From Margaritispora aquatica (taxonomy: Eukaryota > Ascomycota > Leotiomycetes > Helotiales > Discinellaceae), in contig VJWN01000018.1 of assembly GCA_007644065.1 (NCBI GenBank), positions 372,001 through 436,000 on the forward strand: 64,000 bases of DNA, read 5' to 3'. Below are positions 10,846 through 21,294 of the stretch, piece after piece. The translations under genes and the position numbers were made by a program. Within the stretch, counting starts at the first letter, position 1, and every line of letters starts with the position of its first letter. The notes under the pieces are model-generated. The model had not been told where the DNA came from and ran no database searches. It worked only from the letters and a program-made list of their open reading frames with translations.

Positions 10846-13249
10846 CTACGCCTTGTTTGCTAACTCTATAGCCTTCGCTGCTGCCTCCTGGAAATCGTCA
10901 AAGGCGTGGAGAGAAAGACCGCTCTCTGCAATCTAGGGATTGTTAGCAAAGTAGAATCAAAACGTGAGGCTACTCACGATCTTCTGCCCTTCCTCCTCGC
11001 GCGTTCCCCGAATCCTAACCACCACAGGCAAAGTCATCTTCAGCTCCTTAAAAGCCAGCAAAATCCCATTCGCAATCATATCACCCAGCGTCAAGCCTCC
11101 AAAGATATTGACGAAGATGACCTTCACTCTCGGATCTTGCAAAATTACCTCAAAGCTCTTCTTCACAGTCTCGCTGGTAGCTTTTCCACCAGTGTCCAAG
11201 AAATTGGCGGCTTTCCCACCAGCATCAGCCAATGCATCAACAGTATTCATAGCGAGACCAGCTCCGTTAACCAAAGTTCCGATGTTTCCGTCCCCTTCGA
11301 GCTTGATGTATACAATTCCATCTTTCTCAGCCTCTACCTCCGATGGATCTTCATTTTCTATTCGTCGAAGGGCATGAACATCTCCATGACGTTTGGTGCT
11401 TCGGAATGCGGCATCATCAAAACCAAAGTGAGCACCAACTACCTTCAATTCTCCCAATCGTTCAACGAAAGTTGTTTGCAAAAGGAATGCTTCTTTCTGC
11501 ATGAACAACTCTATCAAGCCATTGATAAGTTTGGGTAGTGACTCCTGAGACTTTTGGTCTAATTGGAGATGCTGGACAATTGCTGGCAAGCGAATTGGAT
11601 CGAAGCCCTTTTGATAATCGAATGGGAATCTTTTGACTTCGCTTGGATTCAGATCTGCATCGCTTGCTGGAGAAGCAATGATGCACGGTGAGAGGTTTGC
11701 TCTATCAACAGCAATACCAATCATGCGCTTTCTTCCCTTTCCCGAGTATTCAGAGGCATTGATACCTCGTTCTCGCAACAATGTCAAAGCTTGATCTTCA
11801 CCAATATAAAGTGTTCGCTTTTGTTGCGAGTTGATAATAGATGAGGCTGTAGTTTGTGTAGTTGGTCGTATCCTTCTCATGGTATGCATACCTCTACGTT
11901 GAGAGGCCCCTGTGGTAGCAGCACCTGAGCTTGCACGACCAGACTTGCCAAGAAGAGTCTTCATAGCATCGCCAAGCTTCTCAGGATGGTTGACTATGGT
12001 CACACCAGCATCCTGAAGATATTTGATCTTCGTGAGAGCATCTGGCTCGCCGGCAAGTGTAAAAGCTCCAGCATGACCCATGACACGTCCAGGTGCAGCA
12101 TTGATGCCTCCAATACAAGCGGATATTGGCCTGGAAAACACGTCAGTCCAATTTTCGTTGGCGGAACAGGTTTGACTTACTTGGGATTTGACACACGTTT
12201 TCTGTAGTCTTTGATCCACTCAGCAGCGAGCATTTCGGCTTCGCCACCAATCTCGCCTATGAGGATGATGCCTTCTGTATCATTGTCGTGTTCAAAGATC
12301 TTTAGTGCATCGACAAAGTTTGTTCCAGCAAGCACATCACCACCCATTCCAATGCACAAACTCTGACCAAGACCTGCTCTTGATGTAGATGCCACAGCTA
12401 GAACTTATTAGATTGCTTGTATCCAGAAGAGAGATTCAGACGCACCTTCATAACTCAATGTTCCGGATTTTGCAACGATACCAATACGGCCAGGCATGAA
12501 ACAGGGCAGTGGCTGGAAACCGATTCTGCACTTCCCAATGGCAGAGATAATACCTGGAGCATTAGCTCCGACAAATCGTGACTTAGATTGGGTTTTCAAC
12601 ATAGAATGAATCTGCATGCGTCAAATGATGTACAAAGCTTGGATCCCAGGTCACTAACTCTCATAATGCTATGAATAGGAATATGTTCGGCAACAGCGAC
12701 AATCAAAGGCACTTCTGCCTCAATCGCTTCCTCAATAGCACCAGGCGCTTGGTGAGCTGCGACGTAAATTCCAGTTGCATCAGGTTTCAACTTTTCCATG
12801 GCCTGTGAAGCATGTCAGTGACCATCTGAGCACACATGTGATGCAATTCCTTACCTCACGAACAGTAGGCAAGACTGGAAGACCCAAATGTTCGCCATTC
12901 TTGCCGGGGGTGACACCACCGACGATATTCGTGCCCCATGCTATCGATTCTTTGGCATTGGCCGTCGCCTGAGTTTTTCAGTAAGTGACATGTTTCTTCC
13001 CGCAAGCTCCAGCAACACTCACTTGTTTACCTAGACATCAGGTCAGCTGGGACGTCCTAAATGTCTTTTATTTGCGGAAAACTTACCTGTGAAGCCTTGG
13101 AATATGACACGCGTATGTTCTCCAATCTTCAGATTCCCAATTGTGTCTTCATATGACCTCCTTCTCTTCGTCGTCGAAAACGAAAAAGAAATATACTTTC
13201 CAGCTGGTGACCTCCCCCCGGTACCCCGCAATAACGGTGCTCGAATCAT
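10846..13249 (-). CDS. Fused succinyl-CoA synthetase-like protein (alpha half plus degenerate beta half)
   Basis: Eight exons on the minus strand: 13249-13087, 13030-13023, 12968-12855, 12802-12659, 12611-12446, 12397-12181, 12130-10978 and 10932-10846, giving 683 residues in exact frame. Residues 1-25 resemble a mitochondrial presequence. Residues to about 330 match the alpha subunit: [18 protein letters not shown] with the CoA-binding loop, [10 protein letters not shown], and RVMGHAGAF with the phosphorylated-type histidine at His290. Residues 350-376 (MHTMRRIRP...QQKRTL) look like a second, internal presequence leading into a beta start ([17 protein letters not shown]). The usual ATP-grasp lobe with its GGRGK lysine is absent. 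The beta C-terminal CoA-ligase domain is well kept ([38 protein letters not shown]). The usual EINP motif reads QTTF at 489-492. Location in the mitochondrion is inferred; ATP-driven catalysis is doubtful. Confidence 0.9.
13023..13030 (-). other. 8-nt microexon of the fused synthetase gene
   Basis: The eight bases gtaaacaa are flanked by ctag upstream and gtgagt downstream on the minus strand. They complete GFTG-K-Q, the conserved CoA-binding turn of alpha subunits, and keep the frame. Skipping the exon would break the frame. Confidence 0.82.
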
Positions 13250-14180
13250 ATTTCGGACGCAATTCAACAAAGTCACTCGAATATGTATATCACAACAATT
13301 GCAAGAGAATGTATAGCTATAGTATTATATGATTTTGAGACGAAATCTAGAAGAACATATACAATTGTCATCAGAAGCAAAACAAAAGTCTAGAATCCCA
13401 CCTCGGCCGTACCCCCATGAACCGGTGAGAGAAGCTACAGCCGGGAATAACACATGGAGAGCAAACCCATGCGCCCCAAGGGAGGCTGTTTGCTCACGTG
13501 CGAGGGGGAAAATGGGCGTTGTTGGCGTGTCTGGGGGAGAAGTGGGGGAAAGGCGATCAGGAACTGGACAAATGGAAACCCTAGCAATCTCGACGTACAG
13601 TACCTATCTGGATGCATCTGCATATCCAATTCGGGGGCTTTTGGATTTTGAATAGTTGAGGCCTGCCAAATTCGTCTTTATCAAAGCCAAAACCTAGCTG
13701 ATGTGTAAGTATCGTGAGTATCTGAGTATTATGTGTATTTGAGCAACCCCTCCCTTGGGTCCTTGATATGTGTACCTTATCAATGTGTATAATATATGTG
13801 CACAATCTAAGGCGCCATACCATATTCTATGCAGCTACATTTCTGTTTTCGACGATGATGAAATTGACCACCTCGAGTCAAGTGATTGTAATGGTCTTAA
13901 AAGAATTCTTGAAACATTACCAGTGAGGCTTTGGGGTTTGGAAGAGAAGAACAAAAGCTCCAATGCAATTGTCCGGCCGAACGTCTAGTGTGAGCCACGC
14001 ATCAACCCCACATTCTGGGAGCGAGCCCAGCTTCGAAACGGATGTGCTCGAGTACAAAAGTAGAAACAAGAGTAAACGATCATAATAATCAACAAAGTCC
14101 TACACACTCGCAAGAAGAGAATCATTCACATCAGAACGAAATTCATACCATCTTCATCCTCACCTGATAACCCCGCAACA
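13250..14180. promoter_or_regulatory. Divergent promoter region, fused synthetase gene and small coiled-coil protein gene
   Basis: 930 bp between two divergently transcribed starts, with a GC-rich stretch around 13390-13570. The overlapping frames here start at non-ATG codons or lack support. No specific binding site could be assigned. Confidence 0.5.
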
Positions 14181-14759
14181 ATGGCAGAACCTCAAGGTGC
14201 CTCACTCACCTGCTCCCCGCATGACCCCAACTGATGAAACAAATCAGAACTCTCCTCCACCCTCAAGAAACTCGTTCTTAACCCCCAGCCCCTGAAGTCC
14301 ACAACAAAGAAAGCCAGCAGCAAGCCCGTCGCCGAGTCCTGGGAAGATGAAGAGCTCGAATTCTCAGACTCAGAGTTGAACGCAACAACCTCGAGCGGCC
14401 CTCTTACACCCCAGCAATCAGTCGATTACCCCTCCGCTCCACCACCAACGCCGATCTCCCCAACCTCGTTTGGCAGTCGAGATCACTTTGTCAGCCCATA
14501 TGGATACTCTGCTGCTCTCGATGGCGTTGGTGATGTGCGGCCACGGAGAGATGTGAGGCCAGACAAAACAGATGCTGTTGCTAAGCGCATGATTGCTGGA
14601 GCTTTGGGTGTTAGAGCGCCGAAGAAGACGGAGGAGCAGAAGGCTTATGATAAGGCGCTTAAGGAGAAAGAAATCAAGAGGAGGAATTTGGAGAAGGAAG
14701 CTGCTGCAAAAGCCGCGGAAGATGCTGCGAAGGCGAAGGCTGCTGTTTGGGACGACTAA
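14181..14759 (+). CDS. Small conserved-looking fungal protein of unknown function
   Basis: Exons are 14181-14196 and 14248-14759, giving 175 residues in exact frame. The first exon encodes only MAEPQ plus one base. The protein is largely disordered: basic N-terminus (KKLVLNP), an acidic ESWEDEELEFSDSE patch, and a Pro/Ser-rich centre. The charged, Ala-rich C-terminal helix (KRMIAGALGVRAPKKTEEQK onward) is likely a coiled coil. That C-terminal block reads like a conserved motif, but I cannot name a family. A nuclear or cytosolic location and any function are unknown. Confidence 0.72.
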
Positions 14760-15238
14760 GCCTTGGTTGAACACCAAGTTGTCTCTTTTACCCATAGCTT
14801 TATTTGTCTTGCATCGTTGTGGAGTTCTTGGTATGTCTGTATATATAATGTATTTGGGTGTAGGTCTTTGTTTAGGAGTTCAGGTACATGAATATTTCCT
14901 TGGAAGAGAAGAGATTGAGGACTTGCGTCCTGGTGTATCGTCCTTCAATGAAGCAACCAAAGTGGGCTTCGAGGTAGGTTGTGCATAAAGATGGGTTTAA
15001 TATCAGTATTTCGATTCTTGCCGTAGTTTTGTGAATCATCTAAAGATCACATCTACACAGAAGCAGGCAAGCAGCAGAAACTCCCCCACGCCATTCGCGA
15101 TTAATTCCAGAAAGAGCCACAACCGTTTCCCAGATGCAAAATTGAGTCCGAGCACCCGTTCAACCCGATCTTCCAGAATCGAATGGTTGTTCATCACGTA
15201 TCTACCGTCACTTTCTTTGACGTCTTGTCTAGGCGCGC
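14760..15238. other. Convergent 3' intergenic region before SUMO
   Basis: 479 bp between the ends of two convergent genes. The frames here, such as 15031-15615 on the plus strand, overlap the SUMO gene and are shadows. No RNA gene was seen. Confidence 0.5.
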
Positions 15239-15624
15239 CTAGATTGCTCCACCAATCTGCTCTTGGTGAACCTCTAGAGTATCACCATCTGCCATATCAA
15301 GCTGTGAGATCTTATGTCAGCTTTCCGTGTAGGAGCAAGTGCGCCTTCATCGAGGAAACCGAAAATAGGAAAGGGATTGCTTACCGTGTCGGGACTGTCA
15401 CTTGGTTGAACACGAGCGCCATCGAAAAGAAATCGGACAGATGTTGGCGCCTTTCCTTGACGTTCACAGAAGGCGTCCATCAGCTTCTTGAGAGCAGTCG
15501 TTCTCTTGATCTTGAAGAAGACCTCATTGTTATTGTCCGTAACCTTTATGTTCAGATGCTCGCTCTGTCCAGCTCCCTCAGGCTTCTCTTGCGCGCCAGG
15601 GCTTCCGTTATCTGATCCAGACAT
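15239..15624 (-). CDS. SMT3: SUMO (small ubiquitin-like modifier)
   Basis: Ubiquitin-like modifier conjugated to lysines of nuclear and other proteins after maturation by Ulp-type proteases. Exons on the minus strand are 15624-15385 and 15301-15239, giving 100 residues. A flexible N-terminus (MSGSDNGSPGAQ) precedes the beta-grasp fold: HLNIKVTDNNNEVFFKIK, LKKLMDAFCERQGK, VRFLFDGARVQPSDSPDTL, DMADGDTLEVHQEQ. It ends in IGGAI, so the mature Gly-Gly (97-98) is followed by only two residues to be removed. The frame stays open upstream of the chosen ATG to 15690, but family members start with a short Met-Ser tail, so 15624 is preferred. It faces CMC4 head to head. Confidence 0.97.
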
Positions 15625-16151
15625 ATTCGGTGTTCTGTGTGTTTTTGTTGTAGAAGTTTCTGGATGGTGAATGTGTGAGGAGGCTATCAAGACGTTAGAC
15701 TAGAATTAATACAGATTCAGGTCGCATATGTGCTGAAAGTTTGCTAGAGAATATGTGAACAAGGCTACCTTTGTATTTCGGCTTGGAGGTATGTTTCTGC
15801 TCTTTAGTTTGTGTTTGGTGAAAGAGAAAGAAGTTGCGCGTCGTTCACGTCTTTGATGAACCCCGCCAGCGGTGGTGGTGCGCTAGCCTTGTACTTGATT
15901 ACGGTAGCCTGAAAATGGGGGGTAATATTGACTGTAGGTTGTGAACTGAATTTGGTTGGAGGCTTTGAAGGCGAACACTCAAGCTGGTACAGAAAGCCTG
16001 CGAAGCAACGAATCGGAATCGGTAGGAATGTCCAGGAAAGGTCTTGGATTATAAAGCAAATGTTGACTTTGAATCAGGCATATGTGAATTGCAATTGAAT
16101 TCGTTACCGACACTCACTTTGACTTCAATGGCGAAAGGAAACAATGATCTC
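15625..16151. promoter_or_regulatory. Divergent promoter of SUMO and CMC4
   Basis: About 530 bp lie between two divergently transcribed starts. No TATA box stands out. Presumed bidirectional, or two back-to-back promoters. Confidence 0.55.
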
Positions 16152-16492
16152 ATGAATGATCCCCCTTGTCACTCTCGAGCTGTATGTCTAGATTTTGAAT
16201 ATTTGATGGTGTTGTATGAAAGCTAATGATATTTACAGTGTGCAATTCAAGGTCAGTTGCTTCTCTCAAATAATGCTTGACTACTGTCCTAAACTGACTG
16301 GCTATTGAAGATTGCTTGGGAAAGAATGGTTATGATGAGCAAAAATGCCAAGCTCAAGTTGATGCTTTGTACGATTGCTGCAACAGATTCTATGCTCAAA
16401 ATGGTGATCATGCCAAGACAGTCAGTTGCCCCAAGGCCAGTTTGCTCAGGTTGAAGATGGAGCAGAGGGCACGACAAGTGGATTCAAAGTAG
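16152..16492 (+). CDS. CMC4: Mitochondrial intermembrane-space Cx9C protein Cmc4
   Basis: Small twin-cysteine protein of the mitochondrial intermembrane space, imported and oxidised by Mia40. Exons are 16152-16181, 16239-16251 (13 nt) and 16311-16492, giving 74 residues in exact frame. Cysteines at 6, 11, 16, 27, 37 and 38 have the spacing x4, x4, x10, x9, 0, as in yeast Cmc4, and the core reads PPCHSRACAIQDC then ALYDCCNRFY. The C-terminal part, SLLRLKMEQRAR, also matches the family. An in-frame upstream ATG at 16128 would add MAKGNNDL; the 16152 ATG fits the family length better. No single reading frame shows this gene, because each exon is short. Confidence 0.93.
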
Positions 16493-17283
16493 ACCAAGGC
16501 CTACCTATCTATGTATGGGCTTTGTGTGAATAATCAAAGAATACATAGGTAGTCGACGAGGCTACACGGATTTCATTAGGCAGGAAAAGTCAGCAATTAA
16601 ATATCCAAATCATCATTTAATTGTGTCCCTTAGCGCATGTTTTGGCATTGAATTCTCCCTCGATTCTAGATGGAAGTGCAAGTTTGTGGACATAGCAGCG
16701 GGGTTGTAGGAGAACACAAGTCATGATGCCGTGGTAGGGATGTGAACTGAGAACTTTTCACCGTTGAATTTGCCCTGGTTGCATGTTGCTTTCTCCAGTT
16801 GTACAATAGTTGCTCTAGGTTTATTTGAACCCCCGTTCTCATTCTCTGGCTGTGGCAACAAAGAGAACGGTATTTAGGCTCCTAGGAAATCGGCAAACGG
16901 GATTCCGTGGTAAATTCATGAAGCTGTGATGTTACCCTTCAGGTTTACTGCTCCTCCTCAAGCCAAATGGTCGGGGAACGGAAACAGGAAGGGCAGATCT
17001 CTCTAGCCGTTCATGAGCGCGTAAATAAGCATTGATAAGCTTCGTACGAGACTCTAAGCCGAACGGCAAAAAAACATTGTAAAGATCGAAAGAATTGTTG
17101 CCGCAGAACGTGAAATTTATATCTGATGCGGCCGCTTCTAACCACACTAGGACTGTTCCGGCTAGGCACGACGCGAACCCTAGTCGCCAGCTTTTGAAGT
17201 CAACAGTACCACACCAATTCTTGTTGCGACAATTTAGAGGACTACTTTAGTACCATCTATCAGTATTCACTTTAGCCTACAAT
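16493..17283. other. Intergenic upstream of NUP84
   Basis: Contains an imperfect inverted repeat just after CMC4 (ctacctatctatgta near 16501 and tacataggtag near 16540), which could fold as a 3'-end hairpin. The minus-strand frame at 16932-17147 has no recognisable domain. Confidence 0.5.
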
Positions 17284-20200
17284 ATGGCTCCAATGACTAG
17301 AAGCAACTCGCTAGCTCCTCGAGCTGAAAGCTTGAGCATCCCAGGTCAGGTAAAGCTCCATCTGTGACTTCCCGTATACATCAAGGCAGGCATGTTCTAA
17401 TCCTCAATATCTACAGAGCTTTCGTGATCCGAATTGGCAATTCGTCGGCGTAAGTACTTGCACGAAATGCATACGTGTATATTGACTGATGGTTTTCTAC
17501 AGTCAGAAACACAATCAGAGCGGGAGCTTTCCGAGGACCCTTCATCCTTCGATGAGGAAGCTGAGATGGCATTGAGAATTGGTGAGAACGGGCTTGGTTG
17601 GTTGGTGTCATCATTTGCCATTTTTGCATACTGATGATGGATAGATTTCTCGAATCAGCCCCCGTTGGTAAGCGCTGAAGACCATGAAGATATTCTCCAT
17701 CCTTTGCGCGAAGCTGCAAACCGAGTCGGGAGGGAAGTGGAAAAGTTTGCGGAAGTTCTTGATACCTACAATCCGAAACGAGAAGACAGTCAGGATGAGA
17801 GGCAGGATATGATGGTAGAATTGATCGGGGAGTATCACAGTATTGCGTGTGATGCTGTTGATCGATTGCGAGAGAAGCATGATTCTGAGCGGCGCAGGAA
17901 AAATGGCTTCACAGGAGAGGACAAGACTCGAAGGCTCAGGAGTTCCCATGATGAGGACGATGAGATGGATATCGAAGAATCTGACGACAACCGATCTCCC
18001 TTGCCAGAACTGAAGACTAGTCTGGACGACCTAGAACGATGGGAGGAAGAAGCTCAAACTTGGGACTTATTGGGTCGACTGGTCAATTTGCGCCTGCAAA
18101 CAGCTGGACCAGATGCCTCAGGGTCTAATTTGACTCGAAGCGCGATTCATCAATATTCGACAGAACGTGAGATATGGGAAAATTTCTTGGAGACGGACCA
18201 TCTCGCGCTGGAACGGAAGACAGTATTGCAATGGCTGAAGAATAGTGCTGAGGAGTCTGGTGAGGATATCGATAATCTGGTTCAAGATCTTCAACAAAAT
18301 GCCGACCGGGGCGATATCATAGCACATGGATGGCTTCACACGAGGGAGGCGTTGAAACTTCAGAATCAAATGCCAGCTGCAAACAGAAATCATCAGAATG
18401 CAACCGGTACAAAAGCTTTGATTACCGAGTTGGATCCAGATGCCATGACCCGACAAAAACGAAAGTTGGAGAATAAGGATGAGTACTTCGAGCGCGCGAT
18501 CTGGCTTGGTTGCTATGAAATGCTCCGTCGAGGCAAAAGCCCAGCGGAGTTGAGAGAGTGGTGTACCGATCGAACTGAAGTGTGGCGGGCAATGAGCATG
18601 TCAGGATTTCCAGATGAAGATTGGCGAGAAGCCAACGATGAATCAGATCGTGGAAACTTTGAGTCAAGCTCACTTTGGAGGAGAATGTGTTTTGCCTTGG
18701 CTCGCAGGGGAGGGGGAGATGATTATGAGCGTGCGGTCTATGGCATTTTGAGTGGTGATATTTCCAGTGTTGAACCTGTATGTCACAGCTGGAATGACTT
18801 CCTATTTGTTCACTACAACGCACTACTCCGGACCCAATTCGACACATACGTACAACATATTCGACCAACCAATTCTATAACAGCCCTTGGGAATTTTGAT
18901 GCTGTCCAGTTTCACGGGGATCCACAGACTGCAGGAAAACGTTTGATTGATACTCTCAGAGCAGATCCACGAACGAAAACTGAAAGCTTGAAGCCAATGA
19001 AGATGTTGCAAGGAGTATTGGTTGCAGACTCATTCCCAAATTTCATCTATCAACAAGGACTTGCCCTTTCGAAGTTCGCCAATGCGAAAGGGATGTCGAA
19101 TCTCATTCCCCCCAACAAGAATCTTCCTGAGAACCAAAATACTGTCAACTACATTACACTGGATGATCACGATAGCCTTAGAGTTCTGGCACATATGCTT
19201 ATTGTGTTTATGGGTCTTGGCATTGACTTAGGGGGTATTTTTCGGGAGACGGAAGTCGAAAATGTTATTGTGGCATATGTCAGCTTCCTTCGACTTTCTG
19301 GCAAAGAAGAACTGATCCCATTATACTGCTCCCAGTTGTCTGGAAAGAGAAGATACGCAATTCTTTGCAGGAATCTTATTGATGTTACAAGCACCGATCA
19401 AAGAGTTACACAAATTGAGCTCATGAAATCTCTAGGACTGGATGTGCAAGAGTTTGTAGGTCTGCAGGCAAGGTATCTTTTATCAGACTACAAGGATACA
19501 GTTAAGGACTATCCTGCAACCGGGAAGTTCAACCTTTTCGACACGAAATACGATGACAGCTTTACAACCCGGAAAGTACGTCCGGACTTCTTCGGCGAAG
19601 ATCCTGATGAGGTGGAAAGGGTCGACATGCTCCTTATTCGAAGTCTAGAATGGTATTTGCTCGTAGATGGTCTCTGGAGTGAAACATTTGCTGTCGGGAC
19701 CATGCTCTATCTTCGTTTCTTCAGTATGGAACTAATCCCCTTTTCTTGATGCAATGGCTTACGAGTTCTTAGAGCAAATGCACCTCACAGCCGCTCGAGC
19801 GTTAGCACGCAGAATTCCGAGCGAGAATATTGCATGCGTAAAAACACCAGCAATTCTCGGAAAAGTCTATGATTTCAATACTATGGAATCTGGAGACGAT
19901 GGAGATGTAACAGAGGTGCTAGATGGCTCCGCATCTAAAAAGCGACAACTGAAGCAACATCTCATGGCTGAGGCAAAAAGCTTTAGAGAGCTTGAAATTT
20001 TGACTGAGTGCTTAGATTCCCTCGAGACTGCATCTAGTATGGCAGGTCTTCAGGCAGAGTAAGTCTTGATAACGCATATCAACATTTATTATTTTTTGCT
20101 AATGCAGTCATAGGACCATCAAGGAGGACCAGAAGCAGTGGCGCGCACAACTCAAAGAGGCGATTGGATTGACGAGGATGTCTATACAACCTTTACTTCA

Positions 20201-20622
20201 TGGATGGCTACTCTCCAGCCAGAATGGTAGGTAACTCTATGCTTCATTCAAAATTTTGTGGCTAATTTCGATGCACAGATATGAACACCACCGAATTCAG
20301 GTTGCTTAGAGAGGCGTATCTGCCAGAAACCTTACTGGCATATATCACTCTTCTTCAATTCGCGGGCATGAATTTAACTCGGGACTTTCTACTGGATTGT
20401 ATGGAGCTATCCTCGATCATTGCCGAGGAAGGTTCCGATCTTCTAGAACTGTTCACAAAAACCGGACATATGCAGGAACTGGTTGAAGTTCTTGCCTTGG
20501 CGAGTAAATCTCTGCTCCTGGCTAGCTCAACACCCAAAGTCAAGAAATCCACACGGAGTAAGAAGTTGAGGATGAGAGGTTGGACACAGGAGTTGTGGAA
20601 TGTGAAGTCGCAACAGCAGTAA
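17284..20622 (+). CDS. NUP84: Nucleoporin Nup84/Nup107 of the Y-shaped complex
   Basis: Structural scaffold nucleoporin of the nuclear pore Y (Nup84/Nup107-160) complex. Exons are 17284-17349, 17417-17449, 17503-17581, 17645-19723, 19773-20058, 20108-20226 and 20279-20622, giving 1,001 residues in exact frame. The N-terminal 100 residues are polar; the rest is almost all alpha-helical solenoid. Segments recognisable from the family include EDHEDILHPLREAANR, ERAIWLGCYEMLRRG, DDYERAVYGILSGD, HMLIVFMGLGID, VDGLWSETFAVGTMLYLRFF and, across a splice junction, HLTAARALARRIPSENI. The intron after codon block LRFF removes an in-frame stop seen in the unspliced DNA. It forms the outer scaffold with Nup85, Nup120, Nup133 and Nup145C homologues, none of which is in this window. 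Confidence 0.94.
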
Positions 20623-21294
20623 ATTCTAGCTGTGACGCAATTATCCAATTGATGGATCGTAGAGAGAGTGGAATATGTAAGAGGATTATTGCCTACCAAG
20701 ATGGTAGGACAAGACAGAGATGTGTGTTACGCGGCACAATTGTAAAATCAATTCCAGTCATCAGGATGCAATCTGAATGGACAAAGAAAATCACTCTCAA
20801 TCAAACCTGCGCCACTCTTCTCTCGTTTGTGACATTGCTTGCTAGACGAAGCACCATAGAGTGAGTCTGCACAGGCATGCTGGTACAGTACTGCTCTGAA
20901 TCTTTCATGTTTATGTTGAACTGGGGCTTTTAATATTTTCCAAAAGGGCGAATCTATTGGAATAGTATGAATATATTGGTTAGAATCGTCGATAGTCAAT
21001 TGCATGCATGTGAAGCCCTTACCCTACTGTGCTATTATTACTCTTTTTCCCTCCCAAGTCAGCATCCTAGCACTAACGTTTTGACCGCTGTACTGTTGTT
21101 GACCACCCCAGCCTCCAAGCCCAGCTCCAGCTAAAGGGTGGCGCGGCGTTGATTGGATCTCCGCCTCAGGTTAGGTCAGGTTAGGTGTGATGTCGATGTC
21201 GATTCGGTCGCATACGCTCACTGCAGAACGGGACTTCCAGGAAAACAACAGATGTGCCATACCATGGCGATAACCTCGCATTTGAATTTGGAAT
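20623..21294. promoter_or_regulatory. Intergenic and leader of the AT-hook protein gene
   Basis: Contains a GC-rich stretch with a short direct repeat (caggttaggt, near 21167-21185) and a 20-codon upstream frame from the ATG at 21252 that overlaps the main start. Otherwise no feature was seen. Confidence 0.5.

Noticed and set aside
13250..13276. N-terminal extension of the fused synthetase to 13276
   Set aside because: It begins at GTG; the first ATG at 13249 gives a reasonable presequence.
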